Shown here one piece after another: positions 1 to 6,603 of a stretch of 7,116 bases of DNA. A program made the translations under genes and the position numbers. The number at the start of each line of letters is the position of its first letter. The first letter of the stretch is position 1. The stretch is taken from the NCBI GenBank assembly GCA_947458795.1, contig CANHCD010000102.1, forward strand, positions 1-7,116. Reading direction: 5' to 3'. The notes under the pieces are model-generated. The model saw nothing but the letters and a program-made list of their open reading frames with translations, did not search any database and had not been told where the DNA came from. Source of the stretch: Cyclobacteriaceae bacterium (lineage in GTDB: Bacteria > Bacteroidota > Bacteroidia > Cytophagales > Cyclobacteriaceae).

Positions 1-461
1 AATTTCAACACGGAAAAATATGCATTGTCATCCTGTGTCTCCCATCCCAACTCAGGCTTTTCAATCCGCGAACCTGGATCAAGCTCACTTTTGTACTCCG
101 ATTGCCTTTTCTCGGAAACGCGCTTCCAATGTTCCTCTGCGAGTTCATCTGCTACATGAAGAGTAGCCAGAGCCTTGACCCGTACTTGCACCTGCTTTTT
201 TGGATGGTAGAAAAGCAAACTCACACGAGGTATTTTCAGTAAATCCTGAACTTTGGCAGTTCGATAGTCTGTGTATACTAAAAATTCTACGCTTGACGTG
301 AGCTCGCGCAACACTACCGTTCGCACCTGTGGAAAATTGGTACCCGCAGTCGCTAAAGTTAGGAAGCGAAAAGGGTGTTTTGGATCCAAGGCACCACGAC
401 GCAACTCGTGGAGTACAGTCTGCCAAATTTGACTAGGAGCATCCGAAGAAGTAAGAAGCAT
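1..461 (-). CDS. Pyridoxamine 5'-phosphate oxidase-like FMN-binding protein (partial, C-terminus off the window)
   Basis: The reading frame is open from an ATG at 461 to the left edge: 153 codons plus two bases. The protein begins MLLTSSDAPSQIWQ. A split-barrel flavin-binding pattern is visible. Residues 30-52 hold PFRFLTLATAG followed by FPQVRTVVLRE, matching the PdxH-type 'LATV...P..R.V.L' strand pair. VYTDYRTAKVQDL (about 62-74) resembles the PdxH phosphate-binding 'T....S.K..EL' segment. SLLFYHPKKQVQVRVKA (81-97) is the conserved 'LLF.W....RQV...G' strand. HWKRVSEKRQSE (111-122) sits where PdxH has its 'Y..SRP..SQ' segment. Such proteins bind FMN and either oxidise pyridoxamine/pyridoxine phosphate or act on other substrates. 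Without the C-terminus, true PdxH cannot be told from the general flavin-binding family, and divergence from canonical PdxH motifs favours the general family. No Shine-Dalgarno precedes the ATG. A possible promoter -7 element (TAGTTCTG on the minus strand, 484-491) resembles the Bacteroidota TAnnTTTG box. The gene is divergent from the ATPase at 646. Confidence 0.85.
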   Translation of the reverse strand, partial: MLLTSSDAPSQIWQTVLHELRRGALDPKHPFRFLTLATAGTNFPQVRTVVLRELTSSVEFLVYTDYRTAKVQDLLKIPRVSLLFYHPKKQVQVRVKALATLHVADELAEEHWKRVSEKRQSEYKSELDPGSRIEKPELGWETQDDNAYFSVLK

Positions 462-518
462 TGCTATGGGTTTTTAGTAGAAACAGAACTAAGGGAATAG
501 AGTTCAAAAAAGAGGTGA

Positions 519-546
519 CTGACGGAATTTAGCTAAATTCCGTCAG
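519..546. repeat. Perfect 28-bp palindrome, copy 1 of tandem pair
   Basis: The half-site CTGACGGAATTTAG is followed directly by its exact reverse complement, giving a perfect 28-bp palindrome with no spacer, centred between 532 and 533. A second copy is centred 32 bp downstream. Together with the left flank the copies form a direct repeat: 513-546 and 549-578 share AGGTGAC, then differ by a TGAC insertion and one base. Perfect symmetry with no loop suits a dimeric protein-binding site or a cruciform better than an ordinary terminator. A T-run follows on the minus strand (T6 near 505-510), so terminator activity is not excluded. Confidence 0.9.
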
Positions 547-551
547 CTAGG

Positions 552-577
552 TGACGGTATTTAGCTAAATTCCGTCA
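552..577. repeat. Near-perfect 26-bp palindrome, copy 2 of tandem pair
   Basis: TGACGGTATTTAG is followed by CTAAATTCCGTCA. This is the same palindrome as copy 1 with a single A-to-T change at 558 that breaks one pair. The centre lies between 564 and 565, 32 bp (about three helical turns) from the first centre, with only five bases between the palindromes. The matched spacing would place two bound dimers on the same face of the helix. Possible roles are an operator for the downstream ATPase gene or the divergent flavoprotein gene, a REP-like mobile palindrome, or a recombination site. The sequence alone does not decide between them. Confidence 0.85.
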
Positions 578-645
578 GTTTAGTTTTATTATCTTAAATT
601 TATTGTCCAAATTCGTGTCGGTTTTCCCTAGTAATTCTTTACCAA

Positions 646-1788
646 ATGGTAATTTATCCAAGAAGCATCCAATCTATTTTTGAAAAGAACCTTCGGCCAA
701 ACAAGGTGTTGATGCTTATTGGCCCAAGAAGGGTTGGGAAAACTACATTTATTCGGAATTACTTAAAAGCTTTTAAAGCTGAAGAAATTCTCAAATTAAA
801 TGGGGAAGATGTACTGGATGCTGCACTAATTCAAGAACGGTCAGTGGCGAATTATTCTCGATTGCTCGAAGGAAAGAAACTTCTGGTGATAGATGAAGCC
901 CAACACATCCCAAATATTGGAATGATTCTCAAGTTAATTGTAGACACGATTGAAGGAATCCGTGTGATTGCATCTGGTTCTTCGGCATTTGATCTACACC
1001 AGCAAGCAGGCGAGCCGCTAGTTGGAAGAATGAGCACCTTAAATCTATTCCCTCTGGGTCAATTGGAATATTCTAAAGTTGAAGATTTCAAAACAACCCA
1101 AGAGAACAGGGAAGAACGATTAATTTTTGGTGGATATCCAGAACTGAGCCAGTATTCTGAATGGAAGGATAAGGAAGCCTACCTGTATCAACTCATGAAT
1201 GACTACTTATTGAAGGATATTCTAAAAGTAGATGGGGTCAGAAACTCGCACAAACTCTACTCTTTACTGCGATTGATCGCCTTTCAAATTGGAAAGGAAG
1301 TGTCACTCGAAGAGTTAGGCAGGCAGCTAGGAATGTCTAAAAACACTGTAGAACGCTACCTAGACATGCTTTCCAAAGTATTTGTAGTCTATCGAATAAG
1401 TGGATTCAACAGAAATCTCCGTAAAGAAATTGTCAAAAATAACCGATGGTATTTCTACGATAACGGGGTTAGAAATGCCTTAATCCAAAATTTTAACAAG
1501 TTGGACCTACGGGCAGATGTTGGCGAACTATGGGAAAATTATTTAGCAGCAGAACGAATAAAATTTCAAAATTACACGCAGCTCCATTGCACAAATTATT
1601 TCTGGCGCACCTATGATCAACAGGAACTTGATTGGGTGGAAACAGAAGGAGACACTATCCGTAGCTATGAATTCAAATACAACTTGAATAAGTCTCCAAA
1701 AGCCCCCATAGGATGGAAAAATGCTTATCCAGAGGCAAGTTTTGAAGTAATCCATTCAGGCAACTACCTGGAGTGGATAGGAGGATAA
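646..1788 (+). CDS. AAA family ATPase with DUF4143 C-terminal domain
   Basis: This is a complete 380-residue protein of the AAA_14-DUF4143 family. The N-terminal P-loop domain shows Walker A GPRRVGKTT (26-34, Lys32), Walker B LLVIDEAQ (79-86, Asp83/Glu84), a sensor-like ASGSSAF (109-115), and the family's GR...LFPL segment (127-137, Arg128). A winged-helix-like stretch follows (SLEELGRQLGMSKNTVERYL, 220-239). The C-terminus carries a PD-(D/E)XK-like pattern: Glu297, Asp329 in QQELDWV, and Glu342-x-Lys344 in YEFKYN. The family is widespread in bacteria and archaea as orphan genes with no firmly assigned cellular role; nuclease-like chemistry is inference from the motif. The start fits the family, whose members begin close to a 'YPR' motif, although no Shine-Dalgarno precedes it. 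By eye the gene is more AT-rich than neighbouring clpB, consistent with an accessory gene acquired separately. It stands alone, preceded by tandem palindromes and closed by a strong terminator. All key ATPase residues are intact, so it is probably functional. Confidence 0.93.
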   Translation: MVIYPRSIQSIFEKNLRPNKVLMLIGPRRVGKTTFIRNYLKAFKAEEILKLNGEDVLDAALIQERSVANYSRLLEGKKLLVIDEAQHIPNIGMILKLIVDTIEGIRVIASGSSAFDLHQQAGEPLVGRMSTLNLFPLGQLEYSKVEDFKTTQENREERLIFGGYPELSQYSEWKDKEAYLYQLMNDYLLKDILKVDGVRNSHKLYSLLRLIAFQIGKEVSLEELGRQLGMSKNTVERYLDMLSKVFVVYRISGFNRNLRKEIVKNNRWYFYDNGVRNALIQNFNKLDLRADVGELWENYLAAERIKFQNYTQLHCTNYFWRTYDQQELDWVETEGDTIRSYEFKYNLNKSPKAPIGWKNAYPEASFEVIHSGNYLEWIGG

Positions 1789-1828
1789 AAAATAGGGCCC
1801 GCAAAATTGCGAGCCCTATTTTTTATCC
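1783..1828. terminator. Bidirectional intrinsic terminator between ATPase and clpB
   Basis: Two 22-base arms (1783-1804 and 1807-1828) around a two-base centre are complementary except for one pair (C1799 with A1812), which becomes a G-U wobble in the minus-strand transcript. The GC-rich core GGGCCCGC is flanked by A-run on the left and T-run on the right, so an RNA from either strand ends in a hairpin followed by U residues. It serves the convergent ATPase and clpB genes. The left arm begins inside the last ATPase codons, so the ATPase stop codon TAA (1786-1788) lies within the stem. Confidence 0.92.
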
Positions 1829-1837
1829 ATTCAAGAA

Positions 1838-4462
1838 TTAATACAGACCCACTTCAGTACCTAGGTTTTTGAAATACACCTGCTTTTCGGCATCCAAATC
1901 CACAAGTACCGTCGCATCATTTTTGATATAACCTGCCAGTATCTGCTTGGACAGCTCGTTCAAAATCAGCCGTTGCATGGTTCGCTTGAGTGGCCTTGCC
2001 CCAAAATTGGCATCAAAACCTACCTCTCCCAAGTAATCCAACACCTCTGTCGTGGCCTCAATTTGAATGTTTGATTCAGACAATCGCTTTTGAATCTCTC
2101 TCCACTGGATGTCTACAATCTTGCGGATCACCTGCTTGTTGAGTGGCTCAAAGAGAATCGTTTCGTCGATCCGGTTGAGAAACTCTGGGCGAACTGTCTT
2201 CTTAAGCAATTCGAAAACTTCTGCTTTGGTCTTCTCGAGCACTTCTTCTCGATTCCAGTCCTCCATTTCCGCAAATCGCTCCTGAATCAAGTGCGAACCA
2301 ATGTTAGTAGTCAAAATGATGATCGTGTTCTTAAAGTTGGCCAAACGACCCTTGTTGTCGGTAAGCCGTCCATCATCGAGCACCTGAAGAAGAATATTGA
2401 ATACATCCGGGTGCGCTTTTTCGATTTCATCCAGAAGAATTACGGAATAGGGTTTTCTTCGAACTGCCTCAGTAAGCTGTCCGCCTTCCTCGTAACCCAC
2501 ATAGCCTGGAGGAGCTCCCACGAGCCTACTTACTGCATGCCGTTCTTGGTATTCCGACATGTCTATTCGGACCATCGCGTTCTCATCATTGAATAGGTAT
2601 TCGGCCAGTGCCTTAGCAAGCTCAGTCTTACCTACCCCGGTGGTGCCCATGAATATAAAGCTTCCTATCGGTCGTCTTGGATCCTGCAATCCTGCCCTAC
2701 TTCTACGCACGGCATCGGAAAGTGCAACAATCGCTTCCTGCTGTCCTGCTACTCGTCGACCCAACTCATCTTCCAGGTGAAGCAATTTTTCTCGTTCGGA
2801 TTGAATCATTTTGCTCAAAGGGATACCCGTCCACTTGGACACCACTGAGGCAATGTCTTCTTGGTCTACCTCCTCTTTGAGTAGCGGGGAGCCTGCCTGC
2901 ATTTCGGCCAACTGAGTTTTGAAGCCTTCCAGCAATTTCTCTGCCTCCACAATCTTTCCGTATCGGATTTCGGCTACCTTACCAAAATCCCCAGCCCGCT
3001 CCGCTTGTTCGGCTTCGACTTTTAACTTTTCAATGGCCTCTTTCTCGTGCCGAATGCCGAGAATAACTGCTTTTTCACTCTCCCACTTGGCTTTTACCGA
3101 TTGTCGCTTCTCTCCAAGATCCGCTATTTCTTTACTCAAGACCACTTCCTTGTCCTTGTTGTTTTCTCGACGGATCGCCTCACGCTCAATCTCAAGCTGC
3201 ATGATCCGACGGTTGAGCTCATCCAATTCCTGAGGAAGGGAGTCAATTTCCATGCGCAACTTGGCCGCAGCCTCATCCATCAAGTCGATGGCCTTATCAG
3301 GCAAAAAACGATCTGAAATGTAGCGCTGCGAGAGTTCCACTGCAGCGATAACCGCATCATCTTTGATACGCACACCGTGGTGCAACTCGTACTTATCTTT
3401 GATTCCTCTCAGGATGGAGATGGCATCTGCCGCATCAGGCTCATCCACTAGCACGGCTTGAAAGCGACGCTCCAAGGCCTTATCCTTCTCGATGTACTTT
3501 TGGTATTCCTTGAGCGTAGTGGCTCCGATCGCATGGAGCTCCCCTCGAGCCAGTGCCGGCTTGAGCAAGTTGGCTGCGTCCATGGCTCCCTCTCCTCCAC
3601 CTCCGGCTCCAATCAAGGTGTGAATTTCGTCAATGAACAGGATAATTTCTCCCTCTGCATCGGTCACTTCTTTGATCACCGACTTGAGTCGCTCTTCAAA
3701 TTCGCCCTTGTACTTGGCGCCTGCTACAAGCAGACCCATGTCTAGGGAGATTAAGGTTTTGGACTTTAAGTTTTCCGGTACATCTCCAGAGACAATCCGT
3801 TGGGCCAAACCTTCCACAATTGCAGTCTTCCCCACACCTGGCTCACCGAGTAGGATGGGATTGTTTTTGGTACGTCGAGCAAGAATCTGCAAGACGCGTC
3901 TAATTTCTTCATCTCGACCAATGACAGGATCTATCTTTCCCTTCTTGGCCAATTCATTTAGGTTTTTGGAATATTTTTCCAATGCCCTGTACGTACTTTC
4001 TGCGTTTGGATCAGTCACCTTGTTTCCTTTTCTAAGTTCTTTAATCGCTTCTAGGAGCGCTTTTTCAGTAATTCCCTGATTCTTCAACAGCTGGGCCACG
4101 GGATCGTTTCCAGCCAATAATGCCAAGAGCAAATGCTCGATGGCCACATACGCATCTCCAAAAGTCTTCAAGTAATCCTTTGCCTTGATCAACACTTGAT
4201 TTGCAGCAGAAGACAAATAGGGCTGTGCACTTCCCCCAGTCACCTTGGGAAGTTTTTGAAGATCTTCGTCTAGTTTTTGGTTCAGCAGTTGCTGGCTAGC
4301 ACCCAACTTTTGTAGCAGAAATTGAGAGACGTTTTCGTCCTCCAAAAAAATCCCTTTCAGCAAATGGGAAGTTTCAATGGCTGGACTCCCAGAAGCCGCA
4401 GCAAGTTCAGCGGCTTTCTGTATCGCCTCCTGGGATTTGGTAGTAAACTGCTTAAAATCCAT
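1838..4462 (-). CDS. clpB: ATP-dependent disaggregase ClpB (Hsp100)
   Basis: This 874-residue protein has the normal ClpB length and domain order. The Clp N-domain with its two repeats spans about 1-150. NBD1 has Walker A GEPGVGKTA (206-214, Lys212), pore loop YKG (Tyr251), Walker B ILFIDEI (Asp278/Glu279) and arginine fingers Arg332/Arg333. A long charged coiled-coil middle domain covers about 405-530. NBD2 has Walker A GTTGVGKTE (606-614, Lys612), pore loop GYVGY (Tyr654), Walker B VILLDEIEKAHPDVFN (Asp678/Glu679), an arginine in FLNRIDE (Arg764) and sensor-2 GARPLKR (821-827). The full middle domain, and no sign of a ClpP-docking IGF-type loop, separate it from ClpA and ClpC. In the family, ClpB hexamers work in the cytoplasm with DnaK/DnaJ/GrpE to thread aggregated proteins through the central pore after heat or other stress. 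The MDFKQFTTKSQEA start is typical for the family. The gene is monocistronic as far as seen, ending at the shared terminator. No CIRCE element was seen upstream. Confidence 0.98.
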   Translation of the reverse strand: MDFKQFTTKSQEAIQKAAELAAASGSPAIETSHLLKGIFLEDENVSQFLLQKLGASQQLLNQKLDEDLQKLPKVTGGSAQPYLSSAANQVLIKAKDYLKTFGDAYVAIEHLLLALLAGNDPVAQLLKNQGITEKALLEAIKELRKGNKVTDPNAESTYRALEKYSKNLNELAKKGKIDPVIGRDEEIRRVLQILARRTKNNPILLGEPGVGKTAIVEGLAQRIVSGDVPENLKSKTLISLDMGLLVAGAKYKGEFEERLKSVIKEVTDAEGEIILFIDEIHTLIGAGGGGEGAMDAANLLKPALARGELHAIGATTLKEYQKYIEKDKALERRFQAVLVDEPDAADAISILRGIKDKYELHHGVRIKDDAVIAAVELSQRYISDRFLPDKAIDLMDEAAAKLRMEIDSLPQELDELNRRIMQLEIEREAIRRENNKDKEVVLSKEIADLGEKRQSVKAKWESEKAVILGIRHEKEAIEKLKVEAEQAERAGDFGKVAEIRYGKIVEAEKLLEGFKTQLAEMQAGSPLLKEEVDQEDIASVVSKWTGIPLSKMIQSEREKLLHLEDELGRRVAGQQEAIVALSDAVRRSRAGLQDPRRPIGSFIFMGTTGVGKTELAKALAEYLFNDENAMVRIDMSEYQERHAVSRLVGAPPGYVGYEEGGQLTEAVRRKPYSVILLDEIEKAHPDVFNILLQVLDDGRLTDNKGRLANFKNTIIILTTNIGSHLIQERFAEMEDWNREEVLEKTKAEVFELLKKTVRPEFLNRIDETILFEPLNKQVIRKIVDIQWREIQKRLSESNIQIEATTEVLDYLGEVGFDANFGARPLKRTMQRLILNELSKQILAGYIKNDATVLVDLDAEKQVYFKNLGTEVGLY

Positions 4463-4524
4463 GGATCTTCTTCTGGTTTAGTAGGATGAACTGCTTTTCT
4501 TTCCGGGAAGCATCAAATTGACCT

Positions 4525-4532
4525 CCAAACTA
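4525..4532 (-). promoter_or_regulatory. Candidate clpB -7 promoter element
   Basis: On the minus strand the sequence TAGTTTGG fits the Bacteroidota housekeeping -7 box TAnnTTTG with one mismatch. A T-run (TTTTTTC, about 4554-4560) lies roughly 20 bases upstream, where a -33 box is expected, although it lacks the usual TTG. Use of this site would give a leader of about 55 bases before the clpB ATG. This is a weak pattern match only, and a heat-shock-specific signal was not recognised. Confidence 0.3.
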
Positions 4533-4690
4533 GAATTTACGTCATTCTGTCTGAAAAAAGTTAAAAATTGACTTTAATCATGAATTTTTGGCAGAAAAAT
4601 TAGAAGAAACCCTGCCTTTTACGCACTGAATACTACCTAGGAAAGGCCTTATTGATAAAAAAAGCAAACGAATTCTTTTAGATAACCTAG

Positions 4691-4770
4691 CCTGCCTACC
4701 AAACAGGACGAGAAGTTTTCATTCTACAAATAGTTCTCTTTGCGGCTTCTCTTCTTTGCGAGAAAAAAAA
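4691..4770. repeat. Tandem intergenic repeat, copy 1 (80 nt)
   Basis: This copy aligns without gaps to 4786-4865, matching at 71 of 80 positions. It begins CCTGCCTACCAAACAGGACG and ends in an A-run. It contains the direct repeat TTTGCG...TTTGCG and a short inverted repeat, TTCTC...GAGAA. The spacing between copies is 95 nt, not a multiple of three, and the changes are not arranged like codon wobble, so it is unlikely to be coding. On the minus strand the copy starts with a run of nine T's downstream of the dipeptidase gene. It may be a local duplication or two neighbouring members of a dispersed intergenic family. Confidence 0.88.
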
Positions 4771-4785
4771 AGCATACGAGCAAAA

Positions 4786-4865
4786 CCGGCCTACAAAGCA
4801 GGACGCGAAATTTTCATTCTACAAGTAGTTTTCTTTGCGGCTTCTCTACTTTGCGAGAAAAAAAG
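4786..4865. repeat. Tandem intergenic repeat, copy 2 (80 nt)
   Basis: This is the second copy of the 80-nt unit, about 89% identical to 4691-4770, beginning CCGGCCTACAAAGCAGGACG. A 15-base non-matching spacer (4771-4785) separates the copies. It ends 40 bases before the stop codon of the dipeptidase gene. On the minus strand it carries a small CTAC-TT-GTAG hairpin that is broken in copy 1, which argues against that hairpin being essential. Its function is unknown. Confidence 0.88.
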
Positions 4866-4905
4866 AGAGTAACAAGAGCGTTGTAGCTAGACCTCATTAG
4901 GCGCC

Positions 4906-6156
4906 CTACTTTTGGCTTGCAGCAAAATCCTCCACTGCTTGCCAAACGCGAAATATGTTTTTGTAGCTGATTTTTTCTAAGTCTTCCTTTGAATATCCCC
5001 TTCGGAGCAACTCCGAAAAGAGGTTGGGAAACATGGAAACGTCCTTTAAGCCCGTTGGCAAGGAATCTCCCACCCCATCGTAATCTGAACCCAAGCCCAC
5101 GTAATCAATACCCACCAACTTAACCACATGGTCAAAATGATCTGCTACCCGCTCCACAGTTGGAAAGGGAGTAAACTTGGCGGTATACTCCTGAATGTAT
5201 TGCTGTGCCCGAGGGTCTGATCGAGAAAGGTTATTTTCCGCCAACCAATTGACCACATGTTCTCTCACCTGGGCTGTGCCTTCCGTGTAGGCAGAATCCA
5301 GAAAAGCTCCGCCAAAATTAATCATCATCACCCCTCCATTCTTTGCGAGGCCTTGGATCAATTCATCGCTCATGTTGCGCTCAAAGCCTGGAGTAAACTT
5401 CCTCACCGAAGAATGGGAAGCGATGACCGGCACCTTAGTGACCGCAAGGGCATCTCGAAAGGTATTGTCCGAGACATGACTCAAATCAACCATTATTCCC
5501 AGGCGGTTCATCTCAGCAACCACCTTCGCTCCGTAGTCACTCAAGCCACCGTGCGTCGCCGTAGTGTCGTAGCTCGCATCTCCGATTAGGTTGTCTTTGC
5601 CATGCGTAAGCGTGATGTAGCGTATCCCTCTGCGGTGAAAATAAGCCACATTGGCTAGGTCATCCTCAATACCAGCGCCATTTTCCATCCCCATGGGAAG
5701 CGAAATAAGCCCTTTTGCAAAATTTACACGAACATCCGCAGGACTGTAGGCCATGGCAAACTTATCTGGAAAAGTAGCGGCTATCCGCTCCGTCATCGCA
5801 ATCAAGGTGTCAGCAAGTGCTTTTGAAGCACCCGGGATAGCTTGGTTGGCCGCTGGAATATAAATAGACATAAAAGGCGCATCCAGTCCCCCTGCCTTGG
5901 CACGAGGATAATCAAAATTACCATCCGGAGTTCGTACCGATACATCCAGCACTTCTCGCTTCAGTGTAAATCCCCCCACCTTCATGCGGTAAGGAAGGTC
6001 CACATGTCCATCCACCACAATCGTAGATTGGGCAATTTGAGTAGCTGCTTGCAATCGCTCTTCAGCCGTAAGTTTGGTGTAATCAGGCGCCTGCTTCACC
6101 GAAGCACAAGAACCAAGTGCAGCACAAAGGGCCCCCAACAAAAAGAATCTATTCAT
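4906..6156 (-). CDS. M19-family membrane dipeptidase, predicted lipoprotein
   Basis: Numbered from the ATG at 6156, the protein has 416 residues. It opens with a lipoprotein signal peptide: MNR, a hydrophobic stretch FFLLGALCAAL, then the lipobox LGSC with Cys17 as the lipidated residue. This predicts export and membrane anchoring facing the periplasm. Metallo-dipeptidase motifs follow in family order: His51-x-Asp53 in VVDGHVDLP, the bridging Glu158 in MGMENG, His227 in DLSHVSD, His248 in ASHSS with Arg259 eleven residues later, and Asp358 in GSDYDG. These match the zinc ligands and catalytic residues of renal-dipeptidase-type (M19) enzymes, which hydrolyse dipeptides, including some with a D-residue. 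A role in peptide salvage or cell-wall peptide turnover is inference. The frame stays open to an ATG at 6291, but the extra 45 residues are polar and charged and would bury the signal peptide inside the protein. ATG at 6162, two codons upstream, is equally possible. No close Shine-Dalgarno is present. All catalytic residues are intact. Confidence 0.93.
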   Translation of the reverse strand: MNRFFLLGALCAALGSCASVKQAPDYTKLTAEERLQAATQIAQSTIVVDGHVDLPYRMKVGGFTLKREVLDVSVRTPDGNFDYPRAKAGGLDAPFMSIYIPAANQAIPGASKALADTLIAMTERIAATFPDKFAMAYSPADVRVNFAKGLISLPMGMENGAGIEDDLANVAYFHRRGIRYITLTHGKDNLIGDASYDTTATHGGLSDYGAKVVAEMNRLGIMVDLSHVSDNTFRDALAVTKVPVIASHSSVRKFTPGFERNMSDELIQGLAKNGGVMMINFGGAFLDSAYTEGTAQVREHVVNWLAENNLSRSDPRAQQYIQEYTAKFTPFPTVERVADHFDHVVKLVGIDYVGLGSDYDGVGDSLPTGLKDVSMFPNLFSELLRRGYSKEDLEKISYKNIFRVWQAVEDFAASQK

Positions 6157-6603
6157 GATCATCCAGAAATATAGGTAGGGAAGATACCTCCTTTTAGAAC
6201 TCAAACCAATAAAATCATCCTCAAAAGCACGTGAAGAAAGGAGGCTCAAACTCGCAACAAAGCGATGGGGTAAAGAATTGCTATCCATCACAGCTACTCA
6301 AAAAAAGGTTACATTAAAAACTAGTTATTGCTTCTTCTCCTGCTTGAATAGGAAGGCAAATGCATTTTTTTGAACCTTTATTGGTCTTTACGTCTTATGT
6401 ACATAGAGATAAATCTTCTTTCAAAGGGAAGCGGTTAATATGTCGAAACTAGGACGCTAAGGCAGCTTTTCATTTTCTTAACCTCCCTTCAATTGACCGC
6501 TCATGGAGATAGTATGCCACCATGGATTATTTTTAGAAAAGAATTACAGTCTAACGCGTATCTTCATCTCACTTTAACTAGGGCCAATTAATAATCGGAT
6601 ACT
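6157..6603. promoter_or_regulatory. Divergent intergenic region between dipeptidase and desaturase genes
   Basis: If the dipeptidase starts at 6156, this gap is 447 bases and must contain promoters for both divergent genes. An in-frame open extension of the dipeptidase frame covers 6157-6291 but looks non-coding. A 10-bp palindrome TATGTACATA lies at 6396-6405. Two 10-base arms at 6430-6439 and 6492-6501 can pair fully in a plus-strand RNA, including one U-G wobble, around a 52-base loop. Neither is a recognised regulatory element. I found no convincing TAnnTTTG promoter box or Shine-Dalgarno for the desaturase, and no RNA gene. Confidence 0.4.

Larger units (their letters stand above)
462..645. 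promoter_or_regulatory. Divergent intergenic region between the flavoprotein and ATPase genes
   Basis: This 184-base gap separates two divergently transcribed genes, so it must hold both promoters. Its core (519-578) is occupied by two tandem palindromes listed separately. On the minus strand, TAGTTCTG at 484-491 matches the Bacteroidota -7 consensus TAnnTTTG at all but one fixed position, but no well-spaced -33 box was found. On the plus strand the 579-645 segment is AT-rich, and I could not assign a clean -33/-7 pair. No Shine-Dalgarno precedes either ATG. The palindromes lie where a regulator could affect both promoters, but that is inference from position only. Confidence 0.4.
4463..4905. 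other. Non-coding region between clpB and the dipeptidase gene
   Basis: This 443-base gap lies between the clpB start (minus strand) and the stop of the upstream dipeptidase gene, also minus. No credible coding sequence was found on either strand. The part next to clpB (4463-4600) is AT-rich and presumably holds the clpB promoter. The middle contains an 8-bp AAGGCCTT palindrome (around 4644-4651) with no obvious role. The right part holds the two tandem repeat copies listed separately. No clear GC-rich hairpin with a following T-run was found for the dipeptidase transcript, although the T-runs in the minus-strand repeat copies could contribute to termination. Confidence 0.6.

Noticed and set aside
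145..426. Minus-strand open frame of 93 codons
   Set aside because: It overlaps the flavin-binding protein gene (1-461, minus) in another frame and has no domain-like character, whereas the overlapping frame shows clear family motifs.
513..578. Tandem palindromes as a minimal CRISPR array
   Set aside because: There are only two copies, the units are themselves palindromes separated by five bases, there are no spacer-length unique sequences, and no cas genes are present.
852..1755. Two short minus-strand open frames
   Set aside because: They are antisense to the ATPase gene and show no family motifs.
2090..4079. Several plus-strand open frames of 67-168 codons
   Set aside because: All lie antisense inside clpB, whose full-length domain structure explains the sequence. 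Their products are low-complexity, serine- or arginine-rich shadows.
4463..4690. CIRCE-type heat-shock operator upstream of clpB
   Set aside because: The TTAGCACTC-N9-GAGTGCTAA pattern was looked for and is not present.
5257..6174. Two 110-codon plus-strand open frames
   Set aside because: They are antisense to the dipeptidase gene, which has all catalytic motifs in its own frame.
6187..6195. Strong Shine-Dalgarno-like AAAAGGAGG on the minus strand upstream of the dipeptidase
   Set aside because: No ATG, GTG or TTG lies at a usable distance, and the nearest ATG (6162) is about 24 bases away. Other genes here lack such sites, so it looks coincidental.
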